Positions 7,628 to 16,163 of a DNA stretch of 22,940 nucleotides are shown in pieces. This DNA comes from CAYJSJ01 sp964373065. Its GTDB lineage: Bacteria; Patescibacteriota; Gracilibacteria; Peribacterales; Peribacteraceae. The notes under the pieces are model-generated. The model was not told the origin of the DNA, did no database searches, and saw only the letters and a list, made by a program, of their open reading frames with translations. Each line of letters starts with the position of its first letter. Positions within the stretch are counted from its first letter, which is position 1. The stretch spans positions 1 to 22,940 of the forward strand of contig CAYJSJ010000020.1 of assembly GCA_964373065.1 (NCBI GenBank), read 5' to 3'. Position numbers and translations under genes: made by a program.

Positions 7628-7702
7628 CTGGATACATGGGAGTTTCGGCGCATGTTTGCACTACCCCCTTCCTTTGTGTTGGGAGGAAAAATTCTCTGGA
7701 TA
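7628..7702 (+). repeat. imperfect direct repeat flanking the trp island, left copy
   Basis: Aligned by hand with 20590-20659: both start and end with CTGGATA, share CCTTTGTRTTG and GGAAAAAT, and agree at 56 of 69 aligned positions with one gap of about six bases. The two copies lie just outside the trpA-trpR block in the same orientation. Confidence 0.7.
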
Positions 7703-7714
7703 GGGAGAAGTCGC

Positions 7715-7740
7715 AAAAATCAGAGAAAAAGTTTCTCTGA
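7715..7740 (-). terminator. rho-independent terminator of the aro/trp operon
   Basis: On the minus strand TCAGAGAAA and TTTCTCTGA form a perfect nine-pair stem with a three-base loop, followed by TTTTT. It begins five bases after the trpA stop codon, so it ends the eleven-gene transcript. Confidence 0.85.
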
Positions 7741-7745
7741 AAATT

Positions 7746-8546
7746 CTATGTCGCAGTACGCATATTCTGTGCAATAAGAGTTTCCGTCATATCTTTGCAG
7801 ATCTTTCCCAATCCTTCTGTATTGGAAATCTCTTTTACAATCCTGCTGCCGACAATTATGCCATCTGCTCCAGCATCCGCCGCAGCTCTAGCTTGTTCGA
7901 CAGTATTGATTCCAAATCCCGCGAAGAGCGGCAAAGACGTATGTGGCCGTATGCGCTGGATCACTAAGCGAATATTCTCTCCCAGAACAGCATTATCGAC
8001 TCCAGTAACCCCAAGATAGGAGACGACGTAAAGATATCCGTCTGCTATTTCCGAAATTTTCTTCAGACGTTCTTCGGTCGTAATTTCGCTCACGAGGAAA
8101 ACAGGAGCGATGCCATGCGCCTTCGCTATCGGAACAATTTCGTCGGCGTGTTCCAGGGGCAAATCAGCGATCAGCACAGAATTTACACCACTCTCGGCAC
8201 AGTCACGGTAGAACTTTTCCTGCCCCCTCTGCAGCACGAGGTTGTAGTACACAAGCAGTCCTATCGGAATGTCTGTATATTGCCGAATTTCTTTGAGCAT
8301 CTCGAAGCAATGATCAATACGGATACCCGCTTTGAGAGCGCGTACATCCGCTTCCTGTATCACTGGTCCATCTGCAGGAGGGTCACTGAATGGAAAACCT
8401 AGCTCCAAAGCATCTGCCCCGCTTTCAACGAGTGTGCGAAGAATCTCAACTGATCGCTTCTTATCAGGATCACCAAGGACAACAAAGGGAATAAAGAGAG
8501 GCTTGCCCTTCTTTTGTAGAGCCATTGCATAAGAGTTAGATAGCAT
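7746..8546 (-). CDS. trpA: tryptophan synthase alpha subunit
   Basis: 266 residues, the usual TrpA length. TrpA cleaves indole-3-glycerol phosphate to indole and glyceraldehyde-3-phosphate and passes indole to TrpB. The catalytic Glu and Asp are present in ALELGFPFSDPPADGP (E48, D59, equivalent to E49 and D60 of the enteric enzyme). Further family features are FIPFVVLGDPD, YYNLVLQRG, ADLPLEHAD, YVVSYLGVTG and the phosphate-binding GFGINT and GADGIIVGSRIV. The ATG at 8546 was chosen because it gives the normal N-terminus and an 11-base overlap with trpB. It is the last gene of the operon, directly followed by a strong terminator; its final codons contain a dif-like site. Confidence 0.97.
   Translation of the reverse strand: MLSNSYAMALQKKGKPLFIPFVVLGDPDKKRSVEILRTLVESGADALELGFPFSDPPADGPVIQEADVRALKAGIRIDHCFEMLKEIRQYTDIPIGLLVYYNLVLQRGQEKFYRDCAESGVNSVLIADLPLEHADEIVPIAKAHGIAPVFLVSEITTEERLKKISEIADGYLYVVSYLGVTGVDNAVLGENIRLVIQRIRPHTSLPLFAGFGINTVEQARAAADAGADGIIVGSRIVKEISNTEGLGKICKDMTETLIAQNMRTAT
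7748..7775 (+). other. dif-like 28-bp site, copy 2, overlapping the trpA stop codon
   Basis: Left arm ATGTCGCAGTA, centre CGCATA, right arm TTCTGTGCAAT. Over the 23 bases from GCAGTA it agrees with the copy at 4297 at 20 positions. It overlaps the last codons of trpA (AQNMRTAT and stop), so integration at a gene 3' end is possible. The orientation is the same as the other two copies. Confidence 0.5.
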
Positions 8547-9717
8547 GGTTTTGAAGGTAACGAAGTACATGGTCAATATCCTTATCTCCTCTGCCGGAAA
8601 GATTGATGAGGAGGATGTCTTCTTTCTTCAAAGAAGAAGCGATTTTCTGTACGGCAGCAATTGCATGAGATGGTTCGAGTGCAGGGATAATTCCTTCCTT
8701 TTTGGTGAGCAAGAGGAAGGCTGCAACAGCTTCCTTGTCAGTGATCGAGATGTACTGTGCTCGTTTTATGTCCTGCAAAAAACTATGTTCCGGTCCCACG
8801 CCAGGATAATCCAAGCCAGCCGAGATACTGTGAGCTTCCTGGATCTGACCGTCTTCGTCCTGCAGGCAGTAGCTATAGGAGCCATGCAGTGACCCTGGTC
8901 GCCCCATACCAAGTGCTGCGCCATGCTTACCCGTCTCAATGCCTTCTCCTGCGGGTTCAACACCCACAAGCTGCACATCAGCATCCTCAATGAATGCTTT
9001 GAAGATACCAATGGCATTGCTGCCTCCTCCTACGCATGCACAAACGGTATGCGGTAGCTTCCCATATCGCTCAAGGCACTGCGCCCTTGCCTCGTCACCT
9101 ATGACTCGCTGGAAGTATGCAACGAGAGAAGGAAAAGGGTGCGGCCCTGCCACCGTGCCGAAGACGTAGTACGTATCCTTACTGTGAGCAGTCCAGTATC
9201 GCAGGGCATCGTTGATGGCGTCTTTGAGGCTTTGTGAACCGGAATTGACGGAGATCACTTCCGCTCCAAAGAGTTTCATGCGCTGTACGTTGGGATGCTG
9301 TCTCTCGATATCTTTTGCACCCATGAAAATCTTTACGGGAAGATTGAAGAGTGCACCTGCCATTGCAGTCGCTACTCCGTGTTGTCCGGCTCCTGTCTCT
9401 GCAATCAGTTCGGCTTTCCCCATGCGTTTCGCAAGAAGTGCCTGCCCTATGACATTATTCGTCTTATGAGCACCTCCATGGAGAAGATCTTCACGCTTCA
9501 ACACAATCCTGCACCCGAACTCTTTACTAAGCGTGGATAATTCCGTGATCGGGGTCGGTCGCCCTGCAAAATCGCGAAGCAGATCATGCAATTCCTTCTG
9601 GAAGGCTGGATCGTCCTTGTATTGCAGGAATGCTGCCTCGACTTCGCTCAGAACAGGAATGAGAAGTTCCGAAACGTAGCAGCCGCCGAATTTGCCGAAC
9701 TGACCGAGGGTTTTCAT
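8536..9717 (-). CDS. trpB: tryptophan synthase beta subunit
   Basis: 393 residues, the normal TrpB1 length. It makes tryptophan from indole and serine with PLP. The PLP lysine is K85 in LHGGAHKTNN; the catalytic Glu is in AETGAGQHGVA; the cofactor phosphate loop is CVGGGSNAIG; GVEPAGEG and SAGLDYPGVGPEH follow as in the family. The start at 9717 (MKTLGQFGKFGGCYVSE) is the family start; the frame extends 26 codons further without similarity. The ATG overlaps the trpF stop as ATGA, and the end overlaps trpA, which indicates translational coupling to the partner subunit in the usual order B-A. Confidence 0.97.
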   Translation of the reverse strand: MKTLGQFGKFGGCYVSELLIPVLSEVEAAFLQYKDDPAFQKELHDLLRDFAGRPTPITELSTLSKEFGCRIVLKREDLLHGGAHKTNNVIGQALLAKRMGKAELIAETGAGQHGVATAMAGALFNLPVKIFMGAKDIERQHPNVQRMKLFGAEVISVNSGSQSLKDAINDALRYWTAHSKDTYYVFGTVAGPHPFPSLVAYFQRVIGDEARAQCLERYGKLPHTVCACVGGGSNAIGIFKAFIEDADVQLVGVEPAGEGIETGKHGAALGMGRPGSLHGSYSYCLQDEDGQIQEAHSISAGLDYPGVGPEHSFLQDIKRAQYISITDKEAVAAFLLLTKKEGIIPALEPSHAIAAVQKIASSLKKEDILLINLSGRGDKDIDHVLRYLQNHAI

Positions 9718-10310
9718 GATGAGAGGGCGTGAAGGAATGCAGACATGCGATGGTGATTTTTCTCTCCCGGAGAACTTTCGATTCCACGCGCACAATCAAC
9801 GGCAAAGGGTTGGATACGATCTGCAGCGACTCTGACGTTCCCTGGGGTAAGACCGCCTGCGAGGAAGAGCTTTGAACGAATATGTATCGGCAAGTGTGCA
9901 ATTGCATCGAAGTCAGCTTCATTTTCGCCCTCAGCTTTATCAAGAAGCACATAGGCGCAATGCTGCAGTGCATTCTCCAAGACTTTGATATCTGGTATGC
10001 CTCGAAAGGCCTGGATCACTGGCACAGAGATATTTTTAAGTAACCCATCATCCAATCTGCCATAGAATTGCACGAAATCGAGATGGAGTATTTGGATGTG
10101 CTTCTCAATTTCAGCCGGAGGCTGTTCTTCAAACACACCTACGATTTGTGCTTTCTGTATGCCCTTCTTTAACATTTCAGCACGTTCAAAAGTCACATAT
10201 CTCGCTGAAGATGGCACAAAGATGAACCCAAGGAAGTCGACTGTAAGAGCCTCAGCAGCTTCGATATCAGCTTCCCGTGTCATGCCGCAGAATTTTACTT
10301 TCGTTTTCAT
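9714..10310 (-). CDS. trpF: phosphoribosylanthranilate isomerase, divergent
   Basis: 198 residues, normal length. It catalyses the Amadori rearrangement of phosphoribosylanthranilate. The catalytic Cys8 is in KVKFCGMT; GFIFVPSSARYV, IVGVFEEQ, LDFVQFYG, FLAGGLTPGNV and FAVDCARGIESSPGEK are the family blocks in the right order. Two are altered: the usual VQLHG is VQFYG, and the Gly-rich phosphate segment after the Asp (family GGTG) reads LLDKAEGENEADFD. A diverged but active enzyme is most likely because it is the only TrpF in an otherwise complete pathway. Start and stop both form ATGA overlaps with trpC and trpB. Confidence 0.92.
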   Translation of the reverse strand: MKTKVKFCGMTREADIEAAEALTVDFLGFIFVPSSARYVTFERAEMLKKGIQKAQIVGVFEEQPPAEIEKHIQILHLDFVQFYGRLDDGLLKNISVPVIQAFRGIPDIKVLENALQHCAYVLLDKAEGENEADFDAIAHLPIHIRSKLFLAGGLTPGNVRVAADRIQPFAVDCARGIESSPGEKNHHRMSAFLHALSS

Positions 10311-11095
10311 GATGCGAAGAGAGAATGGAGATGAGAAGCAGGATCGTTGGCTTTCAAGATGGATGTACCTATCAGGAATCCTTGAACGAAAGGTGCAAGG
10401 TGCTTGATACTCTCTCTCGTATGAATGCCACTTTCGCTTATAAGACCCCGAATTCCAGGCAATAGCTTCCTCACAAATGGTGCGAGTTTCTCTGTTGTTT
10501 GCACATCGGTCTGCAGCGTGTGGAGATCTCTATTGTTGATGCCGACCAGTACGTGCTTTCTTGTATCTTCTGAAAGCAAATCGAACACTTCTGCAGATTT
10601 TTCTATTTCTTCTTTGGAATGCACTTCAAAAAGGACATCGAGATTGAGATCAATTGCATGAGAAGCAAGTTCTACGAATGCAGGTCTTTCTAGAATCGCC
10701 GCAATCAGGAGAATGGCGTTAGCTCCGTTGTTCACGGCATGATCGATTTGCCGAGTACTGATAATGAATTCCTTCGCTAGGAGGGGCTTCTCTGTGATCG
10801 AGCGCACTTGCTTCAGTAGGTCGAATCCTCCTCCGAAATACTGCTGATCACAGAGAACAGAAATTGCCTGTGCATGTTCGCTATAAAGCTCTACCAGCTT
10901 TGGGACATCTTGCCTGCGTAGTAAGTGACCTTCCGAAGGAGACTTCGGTTTGATTTCAGCAATGAGCGCGGGATGCCTTTGTAGGATTGCATCAATAAAC
11001 GAAGGCCCGGATGCGCGTTTGGGAACGATCTTCGGCAGTAAGGCGATCTCCTGCTTCTTGGTTGCAACAATGGTTTGGAGAATGGATGCGGTCAT
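10307..11095 (-). CDS. trpC: indole-3-glycerol-phosphate synthase
   Basis: 262 residues, a monofunctional IGPS of standard size. It closes the indole ring of the carboxyphenylamino-deoxyribulose phosphate made by TrpF. Active-site blocks: IAEIKPKSPSEG (E47, K49), ISVLCDQQYFGGG, LLAKEFIIS (K108), VLFEVHSKEE (E157), VGINNRDL (N187/N188), LISESGI (E221), FLIGTSIL. The ATG overlaps the trpD stop as ATGA and the end overlaps trpF as ATGA. In many bacteria trpC and trpF are fused; here they are separate although other steps in this operon are fused. Confidence 0.97.
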   Translation of the reverse strand: MTASILQTIVATKKQEIALLPKIVPKRASGPSFIDAILQRHPALIAEIKPKSPSEGHLLRRQDVPKLVELYSEHAQAISVLCDQQYFGGGFDLLKQVRSITEKPLLAKEFIISTRQIDHAVNNGANAILLIAAILERPAFVELASHAIDLNLDVLFEVHSKEEIEKSAEVFDLLSEDTRKHVLVGINNRDLHTLQTDVQTTEKLAPFVRKLLPGIRGLISESGIHTRESIKHLAPFVQGFLIGTSILKANDPASHLHSLFAS

Positions 11096-12075
11096 AGCTG
11101 TTTGGTGAAATCCTGATACGAAAGGAAGAGGGCATGTGCAGCACCTGACTCCAGAGTTCTTTGAGCAAGCGAGAAAGCCTCATCAATTTTTGTTACAAGC
11201 GGAGTGAGGAGTAGTGCGTGTGCTGCATTGAGTAGGATGAGATTCTTCATTGGTGTAATGCCTCTTCCTTGTGCAAGCTCCAAGAAAAGTACCGCATTTT
11301 CCTTTGCAGTGCCGCCTTCGATTTCAGTAGGAAGTGCAAGCGGTACAGACAGAGATGCGGGTGAAAATTCTTCGGTCTCAATGTTTTTTTCTGTAACCCG
11401 TCTCACTCTGGTTTCTGTAGTTACAGTCACTTCATCGAGGCCGTCATGCCCAGTGACAACGATTGATCCTATGGAGCCAAGTCTTTGCAGTGTTTCTGCG
11501 ATGACGGTGGCGTCTTTGTCGCTTCCAGTACCGATCATCTGTAGGTGGACACCTGCTGGGTTACAGAGGGGTCCAATCAGATTGAAGAGAGTCTTCTTGC
11601 CGTATTTCTTTCGTAGAGGCGCGATGAATCTGAGCGCGGGATGGTGGAGTCGGGCATAGAGGAACGCAATTCCCAGTTCTTCAAATACACGACGCTCCTG
11701 ATCAGGATTCAGATCGATGTTCACTCGCAACTCTTCCAAGAGATCAAAGCAGCCACAATTGCCACTTGCTGAACGATTGCCATGCTTGGCAACTTTTCCG
11801 CCTGCCGCAGCCACGATGAATGCTGACAGAGAGGAAGTATTGATCGTCTTGAGACCACTACCGCCGGTTCCACAGGTATCTATCGCGTCAGAAGAGAGTG
11901 ATGTGGGAATCATGCTTTCTCGCAACGCTCGCACTCCATCGGTGAGCAAATCCGCTGAGATGGGTCGCTGCACAAGATCGTTGAATATGGCTTCTCGTTC
12001 TGCATCCTCACATTTTTCAGAGAGCAGAGTTTTGATCAGTTCAAATGCCGATTGATTATGAAGAGTCGTAGACAT
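11092..12075 (-). CDS. trpD: anthranilate phosphoribosyltransferase
   Basis: 327 residues, slightly shorter than most TrpD proteins. It joins anthranilate to PRPP. PRPP and metal motifs: DTCGTGGSGLKTINTSS (family GTGGD, here GTGGS), KHGNRSASGNCG, then HHPALRFIAPLRKKYGKKT, FNLIGPLCNPAG and VVTGHDGLDEVT. The ATG at 12075 starts the helical N-terminal domain (SAFELIKTLL) and lies two bases after the aroC stop. It is not fused to the glutaminase, unlike in enterics, because the glutaminase here is fused to DAHP synthase. It restarts the trp genes after the shikimate block. Confidence 0.96.
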   Translation of the reverse strand: MSTTLHNQSAFELIKTLLSEKCEDAEREAIFNDLVQRPISADLLTDGVRALRESMIPTSLSSDAIDTCGTGGSGLKTINTSSLSAFIVAAAGGKVAKHGNRSASGNCGCFDLLEELRVNIDLNPDQERRVFEELGIAFLYARLHHPALRFIAPLRKKYGKKTLFNLIGPLCNPAGVHLQMIGTGSDKDATVIAETLQRLGSIGSIVVTGHDGLDEVTVTTETRVRRVTEKNIETEEFSPASLSVPLALPTEIEGGTAKENAVLFLELAQGRGITPMKNLILLNAAHALLLTPLVTKIDEAFSLAQRTLESGAAHALFLSYQDFTKQL

Positions 12076-12077
12076 GA

Positions 12078-13091
12078 TCAAGAAGAAGGATAATTCGTAA
12101 AATTGTCGTAGGTGCGCTGCAGCAGATAACAATCCGCAAGCACGATTGCCACCATTGCTTCCGCAATGGGAATCACACGGGGAACAATGCAGGAATCGTG
12201 ACGGCCTCTCTTGGCTACCTCTCCAAGAGAACTAGGAGGCTTCACGCTGATATGCAGAACTAAGTCTTCTCCTGTTGAGATTCCACCGAGAATGCCGCCG
12301 AAGTGTTTTCGATCTGAGATGTAGTCGACTCCTTTCATTGCAGCAACATCGAATCCTGATCCGTAGCTGAAACCAGTGACGGCTCCGATGCTCATGAGTG
12401 CGTCTGCAAGTCGTGCTTTTATTTTGCCGAAGACCGGATCACCAAGATTGGGAGGAGTGCCACTGACGCGCACTTCAATCAGGCCACCAGTGGAATTGAA
12501 CTTTTCTTTTAATTCCAATACGTATTCCTCCATTTCCTTTGCAACAGACGGATCGGCGCACCGCACAGGATTCTGCTCAATCACCTCAGAGCTGAATGTC
12601 TTGGCTTCATGCGGCCCGATCTTGATGGTATGCCCAATAATCTTTGTATCTATGGGCAGAATCTTCCGTGCGACTGTACCGGCAATGACTCTTGCCACAG
12701 TTTCTCTGCCAGAAGATCTCCCCCCTCCTCGATGATCCCGATGCTCATACTTAGCCGCGTATGTCGCATCAGCATGCCCAGGCCTGAAGGCCTTTCGGAG
12801 CAGATCGTAATCCTGCGGGCGTTGATCCTTATTTTCCACGATCACCGTAATCGGCATACCCGTGGTCTTCCCTTCAAATACACCGGAGAGAATGATCGGT
12901 TTATCTTCCTCCTTGCGTGCGCTCGCCATAGCACTCTGGCCGGGGCGACGCCTTATGAGATCGGGAAGCAGATCGTCCTCTGAAAGTGGTATGCCACTTG
13001 GACATCCATCGATGACGACACCGAGAGCGGGTCCGTGTGATTCGCCGAAGGTTGTGATGCGAAAGAAATCGCCAAAGCTATTGCTTGCCAT
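12078..13091 (-). CDS. aroC: chorismate synthase
   Basis: 337 residues. It removes phosphate from EPSP to give chorismate using reduced FMN. Family signatures: TTFGESHGPALGVVIDGCPSG, RRPGQSAMASARKEEDKP, GTPIAV-type block as GMPITVIVENKDQRPQDY, RPGHADATYAAKYEHRDHRGGGRSSGRET written here only in part by position (about residues 97-127), and RHDSCIVPRVIPIAEAM. The ATG at 13091 (MASNSFGDFFRITTFGE) is the family start; the frame extends 38 codons upstream into aroDE without similarity. It overlaps the end of aroDE by 14 bases and stops two bases before trpD. Confidence 0.96.
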   Translation of the reverse strand: MASNSFGDFFRITTFGESHGPALGVVIDGCPSGIPLSEDDLLPDLIRRRPGQSAMASARKEEDKPIILSGVFEGKTTGMPITVIVENKDQRPQDYDLLRKAFRPGHADATYAAKYEHRDHRGGGRSSGRETVARVIAGTVARKILPIDTKIIGHTIKIGPHEAKTFSSEVIEQNPVRCADPSVAKEMEEYVLELKEKFNSTGGLIEVRVSGTPPNLGDPVFGKIKARLADALMSIGAVTGFSYGSGFDVAAMKGVDYISDRKHFGGILGGISTGEDLVLHISVKPPSSLGEVAKRGRHDSCIVPRVIPIAEAMVAIVLADCYLLQRTYDNFTNYPSS

Positions 13092-14442
13092 AGGACATTG
13101 GGAAAAGAGACTGAAGAAGTTGGCCGTCTTCATTCGATGGTGTGATGCCCGTGAAACATTGGAATTGTCCAAGAGCTTGGTGAAGAAGCATCGGAACCCC
13201 GTCATGCGTCTGATACCCCTTTTGTTCGGCTTCTTTCAAAAAGTGTGTGGCTTTGCCATATCGAAGATCAAGCGCATGAGCATCTGGCTTTGCAGTCGGG
13301 ATTGGGAGAGATACATCGGCATTCACTGCACAAATTAGTACATCAGGTTGTGCTTTCAAGACTGCAGAGAGATCAAAACTTGGAATAGAGAAACTCCTTT
13401 CAAGTTCTGATCGCGCTTGTGTGCTCCTGGCGAATACACGTATGTCCTCGATCCCTTTTTTCCTGCACACATGAATCACAGCAGGCACTACGCCTCCTGA
13501 TCCTAGAATCGAGACGGCAGATCCTTCTTCAAGAAAGTCGTAGCCTTCTCGAATGCCATATTCATCCTTGTTGTATCCCTTGTACTCGCCGTTTTCGCAC
13601 ATGACTGTATTTACGCTTTGCAGCTCTCTTGCCAGAGGGTCGAGATCATCAAGATAGGAAATAATGTCCTGCTTGAATGGTGTTGTTACTGAAAGTCCCT
13701 GCACTTTTGCCTGCTTTATAAAGCTCATAGCATCGTCGAGATCATCCGAAAGAAATGCCGTAAAAACAGCATCTACATCATGGGCAGCGAATAATGTGTT
13801 CTGTATGAGTGGACTCGCACTCCTCACGTCCAAACTTCCGAGTATGCCAAAGACAAGAGGCTGCTTGCAGTGCGCTGTTTTCTTGTAGAGCGAAAGAGCT
13901 ATCTGTCCAGGGGCAGCAGATTCACCTTCATCCAAGAATGTGTACGTGAGTTCATTTTGAAATGCGGAAAGCATACGGTTGTAATGCGCTCGCATCCCCA
14001 TACCGAGAATAATGCGTTTCTGCTCTTTGGGCACAGCTGCATGCAGTTTTTCGAGCGTTGCAAGATCATCGTATGAATTGATCGTCGTAACGATCTTGAT
14101 GATATCTGCTCCTTCGTCGCGGCATTGCTCTGTCAATTCCAGCAACTCCTGGAGAGAGGGTGTCTTTTTATAGTCGTGAAAGCTACGTATCAGAATTGCA
14201 GATGATGGAACGGATAGTTTCTCTCCAAGTGCAAGATCGATGTACGAAGGTTGGAAATTCGTAGTCAGGCTCTCACCAGAGTTTCGCGGAGAGATAATGA
14301 GGGGCAATGGCGAATTGAATGCAGGCACATTCGGTGTCAGATCACCTCGAATCTCAAGGAGATCAGCTCCTGCCTCTCTCGCTCGCTTGGCGAACGCCAG
14401 TGGGTCGTGTGCGGCCGATGACGGCAGGGTTACAACGAACAT
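13078..14442 (-). CDS. aroDE: bifunctional 3-dehydroquinate dehydratase (type I) - shikimate dehydrogenase
   Basis: 454 residues, two enzymes in one chain. Residues about 1-190 are a compact type I dehydroquinase: EIRGDL, IRSFHDYKKTP (catalytic H89), GADIIKIV (Schiff-base K116), GMGMRAHYNRM and AAPGQIALS. Residues about 195-454 are shikimate dehydrogenase: RSASP substrate site, SVTTPFKQD (catalytic K257), VNTV, YNKDEYG (D293, family usually NTD), nucleotide loop ILGSGGVV (314-319) and GVPMLLHQAL. Together they convert dehydroquinate to dehydroshikimate and then shikimate. The same domain order occurs in plants and chlamydiae. The start overlaps aroAK by 13 bases; the end overlaps aroC by 14. 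Confidence 0.95.
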   Translation of the reverse strand: MFVVTLPSSAAHDPLAFAKRAREAGADLLEIRGDLTPNVPAFNSPLPLIISPRNSGESLTTNFQPSYIDLALGEKLSVPSSAILIRSFHDYKKTPSLQELLELTEQCRDEGADIIKIVTTINSYDDLATLEKLHAAVPKEQKRIILGMGMRAHYNRMLSAFQNELTYTFLDEGESAAPGQIALSLYKKTAHCKQPLVFGILGSLDVRSASPLIQNTLFAAHDVDAVFTAFLSDDLDDAMSFIKQAKVQGLSVTTPFKQDIISYLDDLDPLARELQSVNTVMCENGEYKGYNKDEYGIREGYDFLEEGSAVSILGSGGVVPAVIHVCRKKGIEDIRVFARSTQARSELERSFSIPSFDLSAVLKAQPDVLICAVNADVSLPIPTAKPDAHALDLRYGKATHFLKEAEQKGYQTHDGVPMLLHQALGQFQCFTGITPSNEDGQLLQSLFPMSYGKQ

Positions 14443-16163
14443 AGAGATCGAAGAGAACGAACGGCAGCATCAATGCTGTCGGACGTGGGAAGGCAAAAGT
14501 GAGCGACCTCTTGGTAGAGCGGAGTCCTTTTCTTGAGGATCATTGGAACCTCCTGCTCCAGAGGAAGAGCGGTCAAAGGCGGTCTTTTTGCCTTTTTCAA
14601 TCGTTCTATGAGCTTACCTGATCGCGCCTTCAGGTGAATAACGATTGCCTGCTCTAGCAGCCGTCTCCGTGTAGCCTTCGACTCGATTGCTCCGCCACCA
14701 AGAGAGACAACATAACCAGGTTGTAGGCACGCTTGTACGATGCGCTCTTCCTCTTTCCGAAATTTCATCCAGTCATGCCTCTCAATGAACCTTCGTATGT
14801 TTCCATGTTTCCGTTCGAAGACACGATCTGTGTCACACGATTTGAGCGACAAAGCATGTGCGAGCGACTTCCCAAGTGTGCTCTTGCCGCAGCCACGCAT
14901 GCCAACAATTGCAATGGGACGTGGAGAAGAATGAAGACTCTGTAGATCGTCAAAGAAATGCGGATAACTCTTCGATACGCAGCCGGGATTCTTGATACGG
15001 ATTCCAGAATGCAGGGAACCCAGAATCGCAAAGCAGAAAGCCATTCTATGGTCGCCATGAGGATCAAGAAGAGCACTTCTGATGGTCGATTTTCTGACTG
15101 TGACCCCATCTGGGTTTTTCTCGATTCGAATACCCGCCTTTTGCAATTCATTCGTGAGAACCTCCAGACGATCACACTCTTTGTATTGTAGATTCTCAGC
15201 TCCACTAATCTTGGTCACTCCGTCTCTGAATGCAGCAAGAACAGCCAGATTCATCACCTGGTCTGGTATATCTGAGCAGTTAATCGTCATAAGTCCTTTC
15301 TTCCGCATGTGAACAATCACTTTCGGAAGCATCGCATCTCCTTGAATGGAATGAGGATCGAGATTGGAAAAGGAAATGGCACTGTGTGTGAGCTCAGCGA
15401 GAACAAGGAAAGCCCCAGCCGCACTGTGATCCCCTTCGATGTGATAGCTGCGGGGCGTTCTATATTTCGCTGCTTTGGAAACACGCATCATTCCATCCCG
15501 CATCTGAACAGGAACACCAAAATCTCTCATTACTTGCCGCGTGAGAGCGACATACGATTGTGAAGGGACAGAACCTGCAAGATTCACAGCTATTCCCTTT
15601 TCAAGCATAGGCGCGATGAGCAGCAACGACGTGAGGAACTGGCTACTCTTTTGCACCTTGAGGTTAGCGATTCCACCCAATAATGTTCCCCCTCGCACAT
15701 GAATAGGCGGACATCCATTTGTATCTTCAATGTCTGCTCCAAGTTCATTCAATGTTGCAACAAGATCGCCGATAGGACGCTTCCGCATGGCATCATTCCC
15801 GGTGATCTCGAATTCCCCAGGAACACTGCAGGCGAGAGATGTGAGGAAGCGCAGTGTCGTACCGGCATTTTCACAGAAGAGTTTCTTTGGCTTTCTGTAG
15901 CTCCCTTTCTTTGGGACACCTCCTCTAACAATCAAAATGCCCTTCTTGCGGTCGGTGTAGCGGATATCGAAGCCGATAGAGCGTAGATTTGTAACAAGGA
16001 GAGCAACATCGTCACAGGGAGTCGCACCATAGATCGTCGTTTGACCTTCGGAGAGGCATGCAGCAATGATCGCACGGTTTGCGTGAGACTTTGATCCCGG
16101 CATGGTCAATGTCGCTGCAAATGGCAGCGGAAGAGGAGCCACTGATAGCACGTCAGCATTCAT
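14430..16163 (-). CDS. aroAK: bifunctional EPSP synthase - shikimate kinase
   Basis: 577 residues. Residues 1 to about 412 are 5-enolpyruvylshikimate-3-phosphate synthase: MPGSKSHANR (K25), ENAGTTLRFLTSL, RKRPIGDL, SSQFLTSLLL, IEGDHSAAGAFL, IPDQVMNLAVLAAF (catalytic Asp), KECDRLEVL and DPHGDHRMAF. Residues about 415-577 are shikimate kinase: P-loop GMRGCGKST (421-429), DTDRVFE, FRKEEERIV, SLGGGAIE (488-494), KRPPL and RTPLYQEVA. The kinase acts just before the synthase, so consecutive steps are joined, although in reverse order along the chain. EPSPS-kinase fusion outside the eukaryotic AROM protein is unusual. The start overlaps the aroB stop as ATGA. Confidence 0.95.
   Translation of the reverse strand: MNADVLSVAPLPLPFAATLTMPGSKSHANRAIIAACLSEGQTTIYGATPCDDVALLVTNLRSIGFDIRYTDRKKGILIVRGGVPKKGSYRKPKKLFCENAGTTLRFLTSLACSVPGEFEITGNDAMRKRPIGDLVATLNELGADIEDTNGCPPIHVRGGTLLGGIANLKVQKSSQFLTSLLLIAPMLEKGIAVNLAGSVPSQSYVALTRQVMRDFGVPVQMRDGMMRVSKAAKYRTPRSYHIEGDHSAAGAFLVLAELTHSAISFSNLDPHSIQGDAMLPKVIVHMRKKGLMTINCSDIPDQVMNLAVLAAFRDGVTKISGAENLQYKECDRLEVLTNELQKAGIRIEKNPDGVTVRKSTIRSALLDPHGDHRMAFCFAILGSLHSGIRIKNPGCVSKSYPHFFDDLQSLHSSPRPIAIVGMRGCGKSTLGKSLAHALSLKSCDTDRVFERKHGNIRRFIERHDWMKFRKEEERIVQACLQPGYVVSLGGGAIESKATRRRLLEQAIVIHLKARSGKLIERLKKAKRPPLTALPLEQEVPMILKKRTPLYQEVAHFCLPTSDSIDAAVRSLRSLCSL

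Larger units (their letters stand above)
7423..7745. other. non-coding stretch between EEP genes and trp operon
   Basis: 323 bases without a credible gene. They hold a small hairpin (7545-7561, five-pair stem), an inverted CGCTTC/GAAGCG element at 7609-7620, direct repeat copy 1 (7628-7702), and the terminator of the trp operon (7715-7740). A degraded dif-like core (AGCAG ... TTCTGGAA, 7596-7618) precedes the direct repeat at the same 12-base distance seen on the right side of the island. Confidence 0.6.
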
